Positions 61,724 to 64,000 of a stretch of DNA of 64,000 bases are shown here, one piece after another (the first letter of the stretch is position 1; every line of letters starts with the position of its first letter). The notes below the pieces were generated by a model. That model did not search any database, was not told the DNA's origin, and saw nothing but the letters and a program-made list of their open reading frames with translations. A program made the position numbers and the translations under genes. Source of the stretch: DATARH01 sp050246595 (GTDB lineage: Bacteria > Pseudomonadota > Alphaproteobacteria > ATCC43930 > CGMCC-115725); assembly GCA_050246595.1 (NCBI GenBank), contig JBFWVT010000015.1:1-64000 (forward strand). The letters run 5' to 3'.

Positions 61724-62047
61724 TCAAGCCTTTGCGGCGCCGCCGATCGAGGAGCTTTTCGCGATCCCCGGCACGGGGCGCCGCTTGGCGCCCTCGATCT
61801 CGATATTGATCTCGAGCAGCGAGGTATCGCCGGCCTTGCCGAGATTCGTCCCGAGATTGACGCGGATCATGTCGTCGCGAAGCTCGACGTAGCGGCCGAC
61901 CACGTCGATGAGCTCTTTCTGCAGTTTCGGCAGGAAGTCGGGCGCATCCCGGCCGGCGCGCTCATGCGCCAGCACAATCTTGAGCCGCTCCTTGGCGACC
62001 GAGGCGCTGTTGCGGTGCGGCGAGAACAGGTTTTTGAACAGATTCAT
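61724..62047 (-). CDS. minE: Division site topological specificity factor MinE
   Basis: This is a 107-residue MinE. The N-terminal MinD-binding region is MNLFKNLFSPHRNSASVAKE followed by RLKIVLAHERAG. The C-terminal beta domain has INIEIEG. It stimulates MinD ATPase and drives pole-to-pole oscillation. The ATG overlaps the minD stop (TGATG). Confidence 0.95.
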   Translation of the reverse strand: MNLFKNLFSPHRNSASVAKERLKIVLAHERAGRDAPDFLPKLQKELIDVVGRYVELRDDMIRVNLGTNLGKAGDTSLLEINIEIEGAKRRPVPGIAKSSSIGGAAKA

Positions 62048-62859
62048 CACGCTCTGCCGAACAACACGCGGAGGAGATTGCGGCGCTCGGGTTTGACAAA
62101 GCGCATCTCCCGCGTTTCGCCAAGAAATCTCGCGACCGCGTCGTGATAGGCGCGCCCGGCCGGGCTTTCCATGTCGAACGTCACCGGAGTACCGGTATTC
62201 GAGGCGCGCAGCACCGATTCCGATTCGGGAATGACGCCCAGCAGCGGGATCGACAGGATCTCCTGGACGTCCTCGACGGTCATCATCTCGCCGCGCGTGA
62301 CGCGCGCCGAATCGTAGCGGGTCAGCAGCAGGTTCAGTTCGACCGGCGGTTCGTTGCGCTCGGCGCGGCGCGACCGCGACGCCAGGATTCCGATGATGCG
62401 GTCGCTGTCGCGCACCGAGGAGACTTCCGGGTTGGTGACGATGACCGCCGAGTCCGCAAAGTAAAGCGCGGTGACCGCTCCGTGTTCGATGCCCGCCGGG
62501 CTGTCGCAGATGATATAGTCGAACTGCTGCTTCAGTTCCTCGAGCACGCGCTCGACGCCGTCGCGCTTCAGCGCCTCCTTGTCGCGCGTCTGCGAAGTCG
62601 GAAAGATGTAGAGATTGTCGTTGCGCTTGTCCTTGATCAGGGCCTGGTTGAGGTTGGCGTCGCCGTTGATGACGTTGATGAAGTCGAAGACGACGCGCCG
62701 CTCGCAGCCCATGATCAGATCGAGATTGCGCAGCCCGACATCAAAATCGATCACGACTGTTCGGTGTCCGCGCAGAGCCAGTCCCGCGGCAAAGGCGGCC
62801 GAACTTGTGGTTTTACCGACCCCGCCCTTGCCCGATGTAATTACCACGACTTTTGCCAA
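62047..62859 (-). CDS. minD: Septum site-determining ATPase MinD
   Basis: This is a 270-residue MinD. The deviant Walker A is KGGVGKTT after VVVITSG; DFDVGLRNLDLIMGCERRVV and DSPAGIEHGA are also diagnostic. The C-terminal amphipathic membrane-targeting helix is RRNLLRVLFGR. The start is TTG 62859 (MAKVVVITSG), which gives the standard length and has GGGGAGAGGGATC upstream; the frame is open further upstream but not homologous. Confidence 0.95.
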   Translation of the reverse strand: MAKVVVITSGKGGVGKTTSSAAFAAGLALRGHRTVVIDFDVGLRNLDLIMGCERRVVFDFINVINGDANLNQALIKDKRNDNLYIFPTSQTRDKEALKRDGVERVLEELKQQFDYIICDSPAGIEHGAVTALYFADSAVIVTNPEVSSVRDSDRIIGILASRSRRAERNEPPVELNLLLTRYDSARVTRGEMMTVEDVQEILSIPLLGVIPESESVLRASNTGTPVTFDMESPAGRAYHDAVARFLGETREMRFVKPERRNLLRVLFGRA

Positions 62860-62974
62860 GATCCCTCTCCCCGCCCAAGCTCTCGCCCGGAGGGCGGCCG
62901 GCGCTGGCTCTCTATTTTCCAGCGCGATCGGAGCGGCGCGCAAGGCCTATTACGTATGAGGCACGATGCGCCTG

Positions 62975-63697
62975 CTAAATTCGGGTGATGGTCAAGACGT
63001 CGTCAACCAGCGCGATCTGCGCCGGTCCGCCCTGATGTTCCGCCGGCAGTTGCTCGCTGACCAGATAGCGCCCGGCGATGCTGATCAGCTCGGCTTCGAG
63101 GCGGGTGCAGAAGATCCGAGCGGCCGCGTCGCCCGCGGCGCCGGCCAGGGCCCGGCCGCGCAGCCGGCCATATACGTGTATGTTTCCATCCGCCACGATT
63201 TCGGCGCCGGGGCTGACCGCGGCCGTGACGATCAGGTCGCCACCGCGGGCGTAGACCTGGGTGCCGGAGCGGACCGGCTCGGTTACGATTCTGGTCGTGG
63301 CGCGTGCGGAGGGCGGTGCGGGCGCGGGTTCGGCGGCCGTTGCCGGCGAATCGGAAGATGGGCGGAGGGAGCGCCGAATCGGGGCCGTCGCGCTCGGCGC
63401 GAAGCTGGCCAGCCCGATTGCAGTCGCCGCCGCGAGCTGCGCCGGCTCGGCGTTCTGTACGCCGACCAGCATCAGCGTGTGCTCGTGCAACAGACGGCGT
63501 ATATCGGCGAAATCGGCCGTCTCGACAAACCCGTCGGCGCCCTTCAGATCGAGGACAACCGGCGCGTTTCGAAAGAAACGCGGGCTGCGCTCGACCTGCA
63601 CGGCAAGCTCGCGGCCGAATTCCGGAGCGCGCACCATGCCGGCGCGCACGACCATGACCGTAAAGAGAGCACCCTGAACAAGAGTTCCCGCCGCCAT
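62975..63697 (-). CDS. minC: Septum site-determining protein MinC
   Basis: This is a 240-residue MinC, the inhibitor of FtsZ polymerisation. The C-terminal beta-helix domain is diagnostic: RSGTQVYARGGDLIVTAAVS, PGAEIVADGNIHVYGRLRGR, ALAGAAGDAAARIFCTRLEA and YLVSEQLP. The N-terminal domain is more divergent, and an Ala/Pro linker (about residues 110-140) joins them. It heads the minCDE operon. Confidence 0.92.
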   Translation of the reverse strand: MAAGTLVQGALFTVMVVRAGMVRAPEFGRELAVQVERSPRFFRNAPVVLDLKGADGFVETADFADIRRLLHEHTLMLVGVQNAEPAQLAAATAIGLASFAPSATAPIRRSLRPSSDSPATAAEPAPAPPSARATTRIVTEPVRSGTQVYARGGDLIVTAAVSPGAEIVADGNIHVYGRLRGRALAGAAGDAAARIFCTRLEAELISIAGRYLVSEQLPAEHQGGPAQIALVDDVLTITRI

Positions 63698-63781
63698 GCG
63701 CAACCCGGCGCCTCAATAAGTGCCTAACGGAAACCGGGTAGCCGCAAATCGCCGCCGCCGCAACAATCTTGCAACCGCGCT

Positions 63782-64000
63782 TCAGCGCGCAGCCTCCATC
63801 ACCAGCCGCATAAAGCCGTTGCGCGCTGCCGGGTCGATCCAGCGCAATACCGCCACCAGGTCGTTTTCGGGGTCGATCCAGGTCAGGTTGCCGCCGGCGC
63901 CCGAGGCGCAATAGCTCGCTTCCGACGCGCTCGGAAACATCGCTCGGCCGGTGTTGAGCCACCACAAATACCCGTATTGCGGATAAAGCGGGCACGGGAC
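63782..64000 (-). CDS. Serine hydrolase (beta-lactamase class C-like), C-terminal part
   Basis: Only the C-terminal 72 residues are inside the window; the start lies beyond 64000. The visible part has YPQYGYLWWLNTG, a Ser/Gly-rich loop SYCASGAGGN and WIDPENDLVAVLRWIDP, typical of the end of class C beta-lactamase/esterase-family serine hydrolases, where the third KTG-like element is replaced by a HxG/GAGG segment. The physiological substrate is unknown. Confidence 0.75.
   Translation of the reverse strand, partial: VPCPLYPQYGYLWWLNTGRAMFPSASEASYCASGAGGNLTWIDPENDLVAVLRWIDPAARNGFMRLVMEAAR

Overview
The window is about 64 kb of GC-rich DNA with roughly 60 genes. Gene content points to an alphaproteobacterium: zapA followed by a 6S-like RNA, the dnaB-alr-mlaEF-radA-cvpA run, etfBA, a minCDE operon, zapE, lpxB (so an outer membrane with lipid A), and the TIGR02587/TIGR02588 membrane-protein pair. 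The genus cannot be fixed from the sequence. No rRNA, tRNA, CRISPR array, transposase or prophage module was seen.

Layout. 0.2-8.6 kb: an ABC exporter, a four-gene minus-strand operon (two alpha/beta hydrolases, one with an in-frame stop; an SDR; an unrecognised protein), a GT4 glycosyltransferase and a small monooxygenase-fold protein. 8.6-13.2 kb: accessory stretch with MITE-like elements, the TIGR02587/88 pair, a PEP-CTERM secreted protein behind a sigma-54 promoter with a C14 tract at its start, and an NHL-repeat protein. 13.2-18.4 kb: zapA, 6S RNA, a guanidinium exporter under a guanidine-II riboswitch, an SDR, a GH15 glucoamylase and a MaoC hydratase. 18.4-22.5 kb: an AT-richer frameshifted gene, then a Rieske dioxygenase alpha/beta pair translationally coupled to an acyl-CoA carboxylase carboxyltransferase. 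22.9-29.7 kb: a tetR-adaptor-RND-MATE efflux cluster. 30-39 kb: DUF4142 protein, cfa, then dnaB-alr-mlaE-mlaF-radA-cvpA. 39-45 kb: etfBA, trmB with a LolD-like ATPase, lpxB, gloA. 45-57 kb: PRC-barrel protein, GFA protein, xthA, a lectin-like protein, erpA, a large TPP-dependent dehydrogenase, an amidase with an AtzG-like partner, a VOC protein opposite a CGNR regulator, and an acyl-CoA-dehydrogenase-fold oxidase. 57-64 kb: RidA, a lipoprotein, a divergent pair of paralogous MFS transporters, zapE, minCDE, and a serine hydrolase cut by the window edge.

The most unusual feature is repeat biology. A 105-bp palindromic element is inserted in frame inside alanine racemase and has a 97% identical copy in an intergenic gap. 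A 181-bp MITE occurs twice and is identical except in its terminal repeats; a second element has related ends but a different interior. At least three other palindromic repeat families fill the intergenic gaps. Three genes carry single-base lesions (one in-frame TGA, two frameshifts), and one gene carries a long homopolymer that could phase-vary.
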